This document shows, piece after piece, positions 1 to 6,497 of a DNA stretch of 30,748 nt. Source of the DNA: Benthicola sp039584685 (GTDB lineage Bacteria; Gemmatimonadota; Gemmatimonadetes; Palauibacterales; Palauibacteraceae); contig JBDGXI010000020.1 of assembly GCA_039584685.1 (NCBI GenBank), positions 1 through 30,748 on the forward strand, in the 5' to 3' direction. The stretch's first letter is position 1. Every line of letters starts with the position of its first letter. A program made the translations under genes and the position numbers. The notes beneath the pieces are model-generated. The model saw nothing but the letters and a program-made list of their open reading frames with translations, was not told the origin of the DNA and ran no database searches.

Positions 1-36
1 GGCCCCTCCGACCCTGTTGGCCCCTCGGACCCCGTG
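1..36 (+). repeat. 18-base tandem repeat, two copies, coding GPSDPV
   Basis: Bases 1-18 and 19-36 are the same 18-base unit with two silent-type differences (tcc/tcg, cct/ccc and gtt/gtg at codon third positions), each coding Gly-Pro-Ser-Asp-Pro-Val. The array may extend upstream beyond the window. Confidence 0.6.
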
Positions 37-1620
37 TGGGATGCCACCGACACCGTGGAACCGGCTCTCCCGGAAGCCTCCACGCTCCAAGTCTCGCCGC
101 CCGAACCCTCGGTTCCCGATCCCGGAGCGATTCCGGAGACCGCCGAGGCGGCGCTCGAGGAAAACGTGGGACTGAGCGTGCGCCGCTTGCGCAAGGCCGC
201 CATCGAGATGGCGGGCCGCGACGCCGAGGCAAATCTCCCGGACCCCGAGACCAAGGGCAGGGCGGAGTCGGAGGAAGAGCTGCGCGATCGCGCCGTTTCG
301 CTGTTCCTCAACTGGCAGGCCAGGGAACGCTCGCGTCTCAACTCGCTGGTAGGGGAGATGGAGGGACGGATTACCCGCATCCTGGCCGGGATTTCGCTGG
401 ACAACGATCGGTTCGGGCGCGTCACGAGTGAACTTTTCCGCCTGCAGAGGCGGTGGGACATGAACCGCAGCGTCGTAGAGAACACGCTGGAGGAGGAGAC
501 CGCGGAGCAGGATGACCAGCCGGCCACCCGCCAGTTCAAGACGCACTGGTATGCACTCGCCATCGGCTTCCTCGGCATTGTGGAGTTCCTGGCCAACGCG
601 CCGGTGTTCGGTGCTCTTCTCCCCCGCGATCCGCTGACCGAGCAGCAGTTGCGCTACGTCGCGGAAACGAGTGAGGGGTGGCTCGCCGGGGGGCTCCGTG
701 TGGCGTCCCAGTTCATCCTCAGGCCGGACGCCGCCCTCCTGGCGGCTGGTGTGGTCACTTTCCTCTGCGTCCTCGCGCACTTCTTCGGCCACTCGCTTCG
801 GTCGCTCATGATGCACCAGTCCAGCCGCCGCACGGGCGAGACACTGGGTAAGCGCTCGGCGGGCGAATTCGTGGTGCCCATGGTCCTGGCGGGGATCGGC
901 CTGGCCCTGGTGATCGGCGTCCTGTTCGAGGCGCGCGTCACCCTGGGCGAGGTGGCCATAGATCGGTTCGCCCAGGACAGCGCCAAGATCGAGGAACTGC
1001 GACGCACGGCGAGCTGGCTTAGGGTGGACGGCAACCTGGTGGCCGCGAACGAGCAGGCGAACCGGGCAGATGACCTGGAAGCGCTCGCCAAGGAGCAGCG
1101 GGAGTACGCGGCCTCGATGAGCGGGCTGAGCTTCCCGATCCTGCTTCTCAATACGACACTCATCCTCGTCGCGATATCGGCTGCCTACTTCCATATGCGC
1201 GACAGGCGGCGAGATCGGTTCAATGACTCGCCATTCGAGCGCCAGCGGCGCGAACTGGTGGACCTCGGCGATTCGATTCAGCAGCGTGTGGCAGACGCGA
1301 TGGGAGACGCGGTGCTTACCATTCGCGGCCTGACCAGCTTACTTTCAGAGACACCCCTGCGGGAGGCGCCCGCGCTGGCCAGCCAGCTCGAGGCGACGAT
1401 CGTGGCGTATCGCGCGGAGAACGGGCGGTTGCGCGGCCTGGACACCAGGGAGATCCAGGCATTCGCCGAGCCGGTCGAGCTGCAGCTTGTGGTGCAGGAG
1501 CGGGACATGCGTGACTTGCTGATGCGCGACCCGGAGAGCTACGAGAGCGAGCGCCGCGGCCTGCAGGAGACCTTCGAGAAGACTCGGGCCAAGTTCACGG
1601 AAGAGGCGACGGCATGGTGA
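1..1620 (+). CDS. Four-helix membrane protein with coiled-coil segments, unknown function (5' end outside window)
   Basis: The frame is open from base 1, so the gene starts upstream; the GTG at 34 is probably internal. The first 36 bases encode two copies of the hexapeptide GPSDPV, followed by a Pro/Glu-rich, probably disordered stretch. Counting from the GTG, charged helical regions likely to form coiled coils lie near residues 80-160 and 310-360. Four hydrophobic segments lie near 172-196, 230-255, 279-298 and 365-387, and a helical cytoplasmic-type tail follows (about 390-528). I recognise no family. The stop overlaps the start of the next gene, a VWA-like lipoprotein, by 7 bases (ATGGTGA), so the two are probably co-translated and may form one envelope complex. 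The existence of the gene is certain; its function is unknown. Confidence 0.8.
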   Translation, partial: GPSDPVGPSDPVWDATDTVEPALPEASTLQVSPPEPSVPDPGAIPETAEAALEENVGLSVRRLRKAAIEMAGRDAEANLPDPETKGRAESEEELRDRAVSLFLNWQARERSRLNSLVGEMEGRITRILAGISLDNDRFGRVTSELFRLQRRWDMNRSVVENTLEEETAEQDDQPATRQFKTHWYALAIGFLGIVEFLANAPVFGALLPRDPLTEQQLRYVAETSEGWLAGGLRVASQFILRPDAALLAAGVVTFLCVLAHFFGHSLRSLMMHQSSRRTGETLGKRSAGEFVVPMVLAGIGLALVIGVLFEARVTLGEVAIDRFAQDSAKIEELRRTASWLRVDGNLVAANEQANRADDLEALAKEQREYAASMSGLSFPILLLNTTLILVAISAAYFHMRDRRRDRFNDSPFERQRRELVDLGDSIQQRVADAMGDAVLTIRGLTSLLSETPLREAPALASQLEATIVAYRAENGRLRGLDTREIQAFAEPVELQLVVQERDMRDLLMRDPESYESERRGLQETFEKTRAKFTEEATAW

Positions 1621-2396
1621 TCCGAAAGTCCTGGATGCTGGCCTGCCTGCTCGGCGCGATGGCGCTGGCAGGCTGCGGCACACAGGAGGGCGCTGCGTCG
1701 GGTGGCGAGGGGGAAGGTGGCGTGGTCAAGCGATCGACGCCGCAGCTGGTGGTATTCGTCTACGATCGCTCGACCAGCATCTCGGACCATCAGCTCGAAC
1801 TTGCGCGCCAGCTCACGAACGACAGGATCCGCAAGCTGGATCACGGTGACCGGATCGCCGCTCACCAGCTTCTTCAGCTCTCTCTCGAAGAGCCGCCGCA
1901 GCGCTGGTCCGAGACCGTCCCGCCACGTCAGTTCACCGAGCAGGCCATGATGCGGGACTCGGTGACCCGAGCTCGATTCCTGAGGGACGCCCAGGACTAC
2001 CTCGTCGCGTTTACGGACACCACGAGTCGAGACAACATCGACGGTACGGACATCCTGTCGACGCTGCACGATGTGAGTGCCGACCTCCAGGCCGCACCGG
2101 GGCGCGAGGCCACTCTGTACATCTTCTCGGACATGCTGCAGTCGAATCGGAGCATCGACATGGAGGGACTGCGGAAGATGCCTCCGTCCGGCTGGATCGA
2201 ACGCGAAGCGGCCAACGAGACGCTCCCCGACCTTTCAGGCCTGTGCGTGTACGTGATCGGGGCCCGGGTAGACACGCGCGCGAGCCAGCACGTGAAGGAA
2301 TTCTGGCAGGAGTACTTCGAGGCTACGGGCGCCGCTTTCGAGTCGCGCAACTACACGCTGCGTCCGGTGGAGCTCCCCGAGCACCCCTGTACCTGA
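1614..2396 (+). CDS. VWA-like lipoprotein
   Basis: 260 residues. The N-terminus is a lipoprotein signal with lipobox LAGC (Cys21), so the mature protein is predicted to be lipid-anchored in the envelope. After a Gly/Glu linker comes a Rossmann-type strand ending in D51-R-S-T-S55, which matches the DxSxS metal-ion-dependent adhesion site (MIDAS) of von Willebrand A domains. A later strand with TLYIFSDM (about residues 167-174) fits the VWA beta-4 with its conserved Asp. The final strand, LCVYVIGARVD, fits the domain end. The gene starts inside the stop of the upstream membrane-protein gene (7-base overlap), which implies coupling. The partner or ligand is unknown. The lipoprotein call is strong; the VWA call rests on motif pattern only. 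Confidence 0.75.
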   Translation: MVIRKSWMLACLLGAMALAGCGTQEGAASGGEGEGGVVKRSTPQLVVFVYDRSTSISDHQLELARQLTNDRIRKLDHGDRIAAHQLLQLSLEEPPQRWSETVPPRQFTEQAMMRDSVTRARFLRDAQDYLVAFTDTTSRDNIDGTDILSTLHDVSADLQAAPGREATLYIFSDMLQSNRSIDMEGLRKMPPSGWIEREAANETLPDLSGLCVYVIGARVDTRASQHVKEFWQEYFEATGAAFESRNYTLRPVELPEHPCT

Positions 2397-2418
2397 ACCT
2401 GTAACGCGCACGAGTGCT

Positions 2419-2790
2419 TCAGAACGGCTTGGTGCGGGCGAGCCAGGCGCCGATCACGCCGAGGATTGGGGCAGCGATCCACACCAGGCGGCTCAGGTCG
2501 GGCCTGACCGTCGGCACGGCCAGCAAGGCGCCCACGGCCATCCAGATCGCTAGCTTGGCCCAGGTCCATCCGGGCATGCCGGCGCCCATCGCTCCGGTCG
2601 CTCCCAGCCACCCGAACCCGCCGAGCAGGATGAGGAGCAATCCGACTCCATAGGTGACAGTGGTCAGCCGCCGAGCCCCATTCGAGTCTCTTGTTCCGCC
2701 GTTGATGCCGTGCAGCGTCAGTCCGCCAAGCGACAGGAAGACCATGAGGATTCCGGCAATGTGCACGAGCTTGTACGTGTCGGGTGACAT
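2419..2790 (-). CDS. Small four-helix inner-membrane protein, unknown function
   Basis: 123 residues from the ATG at 2790. I chose this start over a longer frame reaching 2940 because GGAG sits 8 bases before it and the extra N-terminus would be Arg/Pro-rich and run into the promoter of the opposite gene. The protein is nearly all membrane: KLVHIAGILMVFLSLGG, then a short loop with HGINGGTRDSNGARR, then three more hydrophobic helices and an ARTKPF tail. The architecture resembles small SirB2/CopD-like membrane proteins, but I cannot assign a family. It is divergent from the OsmC-like selenoprotein gene, sharing a 153-base intergenic region, and convergent with the VWA lipoprotein gene. Confidence 0.7.
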   Translation of the reverse strand: MSPDTYKLVHIAGILMVFLSLGGLTLHGINGGTRDSNGARRLTTVTYGVGLLLILLGGFGWLGATGAMGAGMPGWTWAKLAIWMAVGALLAVPTVRPDLSRLVWIAAPILGVIGAWLARTKPF

Positions 2791-2809
2791 CCAGACAGCT
2801 CCATCTCGA

Positions 2810-2838
2810 GTTCCGGACGTGTCCGGCCGTTCCGGACG
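2810..2838. promoter_or_regulatory. Two 10-base direct repeats with palindromic core between divergent genes (candidate operator)
   Basis: gttccggacg occurs at 2810-2819 and again at 2829-2838, 19 bases apart start to start (about two helical turns). Each contains the palindrome tccgga, and a partial copy (tccgg) lies between them. The site sits in the intergenic region shared by the small membrane protein (minus) and the OsmC-like gene (plus). This spacing is what a dimeric regulator would need, but GC-rich genomes produce such motifs by chance. Confidence 0.3.
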
Positions 2839-2943
2839 CCCCTGCGGCGCCGGCCGGTTCCGGGCTACCTTAGGCGGTGGCGCCGCCCGGGGGAAGAGGG
2901 CGGCGCGTCGAGCGCTATGCCACCGAACAGGAGATGTCACCGT

Positions 2944-3405
2944 ATGAGTGATCCGGTCTATCTAGCTCGTTCGACCGTGCGGAAGATCGAGGGTGTCCAC
3001 CGTGAGGCGGAGATCGCGGCGGGGGTCCGCTTCGAGATGGGGGTGCACGGGGCCATCAAGGAGCACTACCGGCTGGAGGGGAAGAACCTGCCCCTTCCCG
3101 TGGACTACATCGTGGCCGCGACCGGCGGGTGAATGCTGGGCACACTCAACGGCGCACTGGAGGTGCGCGGGATCATGCTGGCGCCCGAGGACATCGTGGC
3201 AGAGGCGGAGGGCGTGAACGAGATGGTGGAGGGACTACCTGTACTCACCCGGATCGTCGTGCGCTACAGGCTCAGAGTCCCTGCTGCCGTCAGAGACAAG
3301 GTAGACCGGGCGCTCGAGCGCCACGCGTCGAAGTGTCCGTCGGCCGCCAGTCTGAGGGGCGCGGTATCGGTGGTTTGGGAAGCCGAGATCGACGAAACGA
3401 CCTGA
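2944..3405 (+). CDS. OsmC-family peroxidase, candidate selenoprotein (TGA at 3130-3132 read as selenocysteine)
   Basis: The ATG at 2944 has AGGAG 10 bases upstream. The frame meets TGA at codon 63 (3130-3132) and continues in the same frame for 90 more codons to a TGA at 3403-3405, giving 153 residues, a normal OsmC length. Both halves belong to one OsmC fold. The segment before the TGA, PVDYIVAATGG, matches the helix that leads to the peroxidatic cysteine (E. coli OsmC: ELIGAAHAAC, Cys59), so the TGA falls exactly on that cysteine. The segment after it, MLGTLNGALEVRGI, continues the helix. The resolving cysteine is Cys131 in HASKCPSAASL (E. coli Cys125 in AGCPVS). A SECIS-like hairpin follows 25 bases after the TGA. 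The family reduces organic hydroperoxides in the cytoplasm; a selenol would speed this. Alternatives are a Cys-to-stop mutation (TGC or TGT to TGA) or a sequencing error. Confidence 0.82.
3152..3168 (+). promoter_or_regulatory. Candidate bacterial SECIS hairpin
   Basis: gcgcac (3152-3157) pairs perfectly with gtgcgc (3163-3168) around the loop tggag (3158-3162). The loop begins 25 bases after the TGA at 3130-3132. Known bacterial SECIS elements lie within the reading frame just after the UGA, with an apical loop about 16-37 bases downstream, a short stem, a small loop and a G in the first two loop positions; here G is second. It would bind SelB. No deeper lower stem is obvious, and a 6-bp GC stem alone is not rare in this genome; the position is what makes it significant. 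Confidence 0.6.
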
Positions 3406-3455
3406 GGGTCGTCAGGTCCGCTCCGCAAAACTCACCCATTGCTGCAAGGTGTGTC

Positions 3456-3479
3456 GGAAGCGCGCTTCGGCGCGCTTCC
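3456..3479 (+). terminator. Perfect 10-bp hairpin with UUCG tetraloop downstream of the OsmC-like gene
   Basis: ggaagcgcgc (3456-3465), ttcg (3466-3469), gcgcgcttcc (3470-3479). The c(UUCG)g loop is the exceptionally stable tetraloop. It starts 51 bases after the stop of the OsmC-like gene. No T-tract follows, so it is not a classic intrinsic terminator; it may stabilise the 3' end of the mRNA or act with Rho. The rest of 3406-3626 shows nothing I can identify. Confidence 0.45.
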
Positions 3480-3626
3480 ACGTGCCGCACTTCTATGTCC
3501 AATTATTGCTGGTAGTTGCGGGCTGTCGCGCACTCGGGGCCGCGAACCTGCGAGGGCCCTGTCCCGGCGGGCCAAGCGACCAACGGGACGACTTGTCCCA
3601 TTCCTCGGGCCCGCAAGGGAGGATCC

Positions 3627-3923
3627 ATGCGACCGAACTGCCATCCGGCCAGCCGCGGCCTGACGTATCTGGGCCTGGCGGCTGTGGTGTTCACGGGTTT
3701 CGAACTGGGGATCCGCATGGCGGCGGACGCGGCTGGTGTGTGGGGCATCGTGGCCGCATCCGTCCTGTTCCCCGTTACCATCACCGCGGCGCCTCTATTC
3801 GCGCTCGCCGTCGGTCACTGGATTCCCGCGCTCGTCGTGTACGGAGGTGCCTTCGCAGCCGGCGCTCTTTACACCAGAGATGAGCGTGACGGATCGACTC
3901 GCGGATCCTCCGCTACATCTTGA
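3627..3923 (+). CDS. Small membrane protein, unknown function
   Basis: 98 residues. The ATG at 3627 follows a strong ribosome binding site (aagggagg, 4 bases before ATG), which fixes the start. Three hydrophobic stretches are visible: GLTYLGLAAVVFTGFELGI, then GVWGIVAASVLFPVTITAAP, then GHWIPALVVYGGAFAAGAL. A charged tail (TRDERDGSTRG) ends the protein. It looks like a small integral membrane protein with two to three helices; no family is recognised. Its 3' end overlaps the end of the convergent FKBP gene by 11 bases. Confidence 0.65.
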   Translation: MRPNCHPASRGLTYLGLAAVVFTGFELGIRMAADAAGVWGIVAASVLFPVTITAAPLFALAVGHWIPALVVYGGAFAAGALYTRDERDGSTRGSSATS

Positions 3924-4428
3924 TGTCGACCAGCTCGAACTCGTAGACCAACGTAGCGTTCGGCGGAATGGCCCCGGGCACGCCGCGGGACCCGTAGCCG
4001 AGCTTGGGCGGGACTACGAGCCGACGCTTACCCCCAATCCGCATCCCTGCGACCCCTTCCTCCCATCCGGCTATCACGTCGCGTCTGGCCCCAAGCTGGA
4101 AGCTGCGTGCCTCTCCTGCATCGCGCGTGCTGTCGAACTGCTCTCCGTTGGGAAGCCAACCCGTGTAGTGCACGACCACCACGTGCCCCGAACGTGCGGA
4201 GAGACCTCTTCCCTCGACCAGGTCTTCGATGTACAGGCCTGACGGCGTTTGGCGCATGGCTGCGAGGTCGATTCCCAGCACTTCGGCGAACTCTGAGGGA
4301 ACCGTGGACTCGACATGCTCGGTCGCGCCGTCGACCGGCCGCTCCGTCTTGCCCCGGTCGCGCACGTCACAGCCCGCCACGAGGGCAAGGGCGAGCAGCG
4401 ACGCCCCTCGCCCCAGCCTGCTACTCAT
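3913..4428 (-). CDS. FKBP-type peptidyl-prolyl cis-trans isomerase, lipoprotein
   Basis: 171 residues. I start at the ATG at 4428 because it gives a clean lipoprotein signal, lipobox LVAGC with Cys20; longer frames add a non-signal N-terminus. After a linker of about 45 residues comes a single FKBP domain (about 63-171). It contains VVVHYTGWLPNGEQFDST, FQLGARRDVIAGWEEGV, MRIGGKRRLVVPPKLGYG, and ends IPPNATLVYEFELVDI, which are the usual substrate-pocket segments (Tyr, Phe, Asp, Val-Ile, Trp, Tyr, Phe). It catalyses proline isomerisation during folding of exported proteins, probably in the periplasm. The start ATG overlaps the ferritin stop (ATGAGTAG), so it is translationally coupled to ferritin. 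Confidence 0.9.
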   Translation of the reverse strand: MSSRLGRGASLLALALVAGCDVRDRGKTERPVDGATEHVESTVPSEFAEVLGIDLAAMRQTPSGLYIEDLVEGRGLSARSGHVVVVHYTGWLPNGEQFDSTRDAGEARSFQLGARRDVIAGWEEGVAGMRIGGKRRLVVPPKLGYGSRGVPGAIPPNATLVYEFELVDIKM

Positions 4429-4924
4429 CGGCCGCTGGGCTCCGAGCGCCGAGGTCGCGGTCCAGCATGAACAGCGCCGCGCCATCGGCTCCGAACATCT
4501 TCATGCGCTGGATGATTTCGTCGATGCTAGCCTCCTCCTCGACCTGCTCGGTGATGAACCACTGCAGCATGACCTGGGCGGGGCGGTCCTGCTCCTCGTG
4601 CGCGAGGTCGAACAACCCGTTGATGCGTGACGTGACGAAGCGCTCGTGCTCCAGTGACTGCTCCATGATCTCCAGCGGCGATCCGAACTCGAAGGGCGGC
4701 TTGTCGATCCCATGCAGCTCGACGCGTCCTCCCCGCTCGATGAGGAAGTCGTAGAAGCGCATGCCGTGCTCGACCTCTTCCTGGGCCTGCATCCGCAACC
4801 AGTTGGCGAAACCAGTGAGGTTCCTTTCAGAACAGTCAGCCGACATCGCGAGGTACATGTAGGCGGAGTAAAGCTCGAACTTGATCTGCTCGTTGATCGC
4901 TTCCTGGAGCTTCTGGCTGATCAT
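4421..4924 (-). CDS. ftnA: Ferritin (FtnA-type, iron storage)
   Basis: 167 residues from the ATG at 4924; the longer open frame upstream is a shadow of the aldehyde dehydrogenase. This is a four-helix ferritin that oxidises Fe(II) at a ferroxidase centre and stores Fe(III) in a 24-mer cage. The ligands fall at the same numbers as in E. coli FtnA: Glu17, Glu50, His53, Glu94, Gln127 and Glu130, within the helices KFELYSAYMYLAMSA, QAQEEVEHGMRFYDFL, EHERFVTSRINGLFDLA and MLQWFITEQVEEEASI. No haem-binding methionine pattern of bacterioferritin is evident. The Shine-Dalgarno sequence is weak (gagag just before ATG). A 20-base palindrome lies 38 bases upstream and may control it. It is followed by the coupled FKBP gene. 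Confidence 0.95.
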   Translation of the reverse strand: MISQKLQEAINEQIKFELYSAYMYLAMSADCSERNLTGFANWLRMQAQEEVEHGMRFYDFLIERGGRVELHGIDKPPFEFGSPLEIMEQSLEHERFVTSRINGLFDLAHEEQDRPAQVMLQWFITEQVEEEASIDEIIQRMKMFGADGAALFMLDRDLGARSPAADE

Positions 4925-4961
4925 CTCTCGTACCGTGATTCGCTTGGGTGGACTGAACGAT

Positions 4962-4981
4962 GTACGGCACCGTTGCCGTAC
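4962..4981. promoter_or_regulatory. 20-base palindrome upstream of ferritin (candidate operator)
   Basis: gtacggca (4962-4969), ccgt, tgccgtac (4974-4981): perfect 8-base arms with a 4-base centre, in the 116-base gap between the aldehyde dehydrogenase stop and the ferritin start. A half-site-like cgtaccgt occurs closer to the ferritin ATG at 4929-4936. On the minus strand it has no T-tract, so it is less likely to be a terminator for the dehydrogenase. An iron- or redox-responsive operator is a guess from location. Confidence 0.4.
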
Positions 4982-5040
4982 GATCCACAACCTGTCCGCT
5001 GTTCGGCGGGCCGGCAACCGGGGGTCCAACTGCCACGCGG

Positions 5041-6408
5041 TTAGCCACCGATCCATACCGTCTTGACGTTGAGGAACTCGCGCAATCCGTAGATCCCCAA
5101 CTCTCGACCGTAACCCGATCGCTTGATGCCCCCGAACGGGAGTCTCGGATCGGACGCCACCATCCCGTTGACGAATACGGATCCCGCCTGAAGCCCTTCG
5201 ACGAACCGGGCGGCGATCTCCGCGTCGTCGGTCCACACGGCCGCCCCGAGGCCGAAATCGGTCGCGTTGGCAAGGTCGAGCGCCTCGTCCGCGCTGCTTA
5301 CCCTGAACACCGGGGCGACGGGTCCGAACAGCTCCTCGATTCCGGCGGGGCACTCCCGCGGGACCTCCGTCAGGACCGTTGGAGGATAGAAGAACCCGGT
5401 CTCCGGTGGCATCACTCCTCCGGTGCGGAGGCGGGCGCCGGCTGTCACGGAGCGTTCGACCTGTCCGTGCAGCTCCGTGCGGATCGCCTCGGTCGCGAGC
5501 GGGCCGACATCCGTATCGGGTTCCAGGGGGTCGCCCACGCGCAGGCTCTCCATGTGGCGGATGAACAGGCTCTCGAATTCGGCGGCGCAATCCTCGGCTA
5601 CGATGAACCGCTTGGCCGCGATGCAGGACTGCCCGTTGTTGATGATACGTGCCTGCACTCCGGTCCGCGCCGCCGCCTCGATGTCTGCGTCGGCGAGAAC
5701 GATAAAGGGGTCGCTTCCTCCGAGCTCGAGGACGGACTTCTTGAGATGCTGCCCCGCTGCCCGCGCCACGGCCCGGCCAGCCGGTTCGCTTCCGGTGAGC
5801 GTGACCGCCGCGATCCGGGGATCCGCAACCAGGGCCTCGGCCCGCGCCGCCGGAATCAGGAGTGATTGGAAGGCGCCGGCCGGGAATCCGGCTTCCAGGA
5901 ACAGCGACTCGATGGCGAGCGCGCATCCCGGAACGTTGGACGCGTGTTTGAGAAGGCCGGCATTCCCTGCGACCAGGGCGGGAGCGGCGAACCGGAATAC
6001 CTGCCACAGGGGAAAATTCCAGGGCATGACGGCCAGTACCACGCCGAGTGGCTCAAAGCGTATCCGGCTCTCTCTCGCCCCCGAGGCGACGATCTCGTCT
6101 GCCAGGAACGCGGCTCCGTTCTCGGCGTAGTAGCGGCACACCCATTCGCACTTGTCGACTTCGGCGAGAGCGGAAGTCAGCGTCTTTCCCATCTCCGAGG
6201 TCATCAGGCGACCGAGCTCCTCCCGCCGGGCCCGCAAGCGGTCAGCCGCCGCCGCCAGCCATTCCGCCCGGCGCTCGACCGACAGCGCGGCGAACCCCGG
6301 CTGAATCTCGGTCGCTCGGTCCAGGAGGGCTTCGAGCTCCGCCTCGCTCGGGACGTCATACTCCCGCAACACTTGCCCCGTGGCCGGGTTCATGCTCTTG
6401 ATGGACAT
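5041..6408 (-). CDS. NAD(P)-dependent aldehyde dehydrogenase, succinate-semialdehyde dehydrogenase-like
   Basis: 455 residues, a usual length for the short SSADH/GabD-like group. The ATG at 6408 has AGGA about 8 bases upstream. It oxidises an aldehyde, likely succinate semialdehyde, to the acid with NAD(P)+. Visible motifs are MPWNFPLWQ (the conserved Asn of the oxyanion site), TLTGSEPAGRAV (cofactor fold), ELGGSDPFIVLADAD (general base Glu), and NNGQSCIAAKR with the catalytic Cys. EELFGPVAPVF and LPFGGIKRSGYGRELG form the C-terminal part. It is divergent from the outer-membrane protein gene at 6498. A link to polyamine or GABA breakdown is possible, since the window also makes putrescine, but the genes are not adjacent. 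Confidence 0.9.
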   Translation of the reverse strand: MSIKSMNPATGQVLREYDVPSEAELEALLDRATEIQPGFAALSVERRAEWLAAAADRLRARREELGRLMTSEMGKTLTSALAEVDKCEWVCRYYAENGAAFLADEIVASGARESRIRFEPLGVVLAVMPWNFPLWQVFRFAAPALVAGNAGLLKHASNVPGCALAIESLFLEAGFPAGAFQSLLIPAARAEALVADPRIAAVTLTGSEPAGRAVARAAGQHLKKSVLELGGSDPFIVLADADIEAAARTGVQARIINNGQSCIAAKRFIVAEDCAAEFESLFIRHMESLRVGDPLEPDTDVGPLATEAIRTELHGQVERSVTAGARLRTGGVMPPETGFFYPPTVLTEVPRECPAGIEELFGPVAPVFRVSSADEALDLANATDFGLGAAVWTDDAEIAARFVEGLQAGSVFVNGMVASDPRLPFGGIKRSGYGRELGIYGLREFLNVKTVWIGG

Positions 6409-6497
6409 GTCGATCCTGGTCCCGGTGATATGAAACCGACAGCCGGCGGGTGCCGTAAGAACCGCCAGAAGATAACCACGAACCAGCCGGAGAGCCC

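Noticed and set aside
3133..3405. A second, independent gene starting at the ATG right after the TGA
   Set aside because: It would begin in the middle of the OsmC fold, with only a weak GGCGGG upstream. Its sequence aligns as the continuation of the upstream frame, so one gene with recoded TGA explains more. A nonsense mutation of the Cys codon remains the main alternative.
3406..3626. A possible selC (tRNA-Sec) near the selenoprotein gene
   Set aside because: I looked for an acceptor stem, a long variable arm and a TCA anticodon; the only clear structure is the UUCG hairpin, which is too short and has no tRNA arms.
4960..5865. Long plus-strand open frame opposite the aldehyde dehydrogenase and ferritin genes
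   Set aside because: It is the antisense shadow of well-conserved genes in a GC-rich genome; its protein has no recognisable domain.
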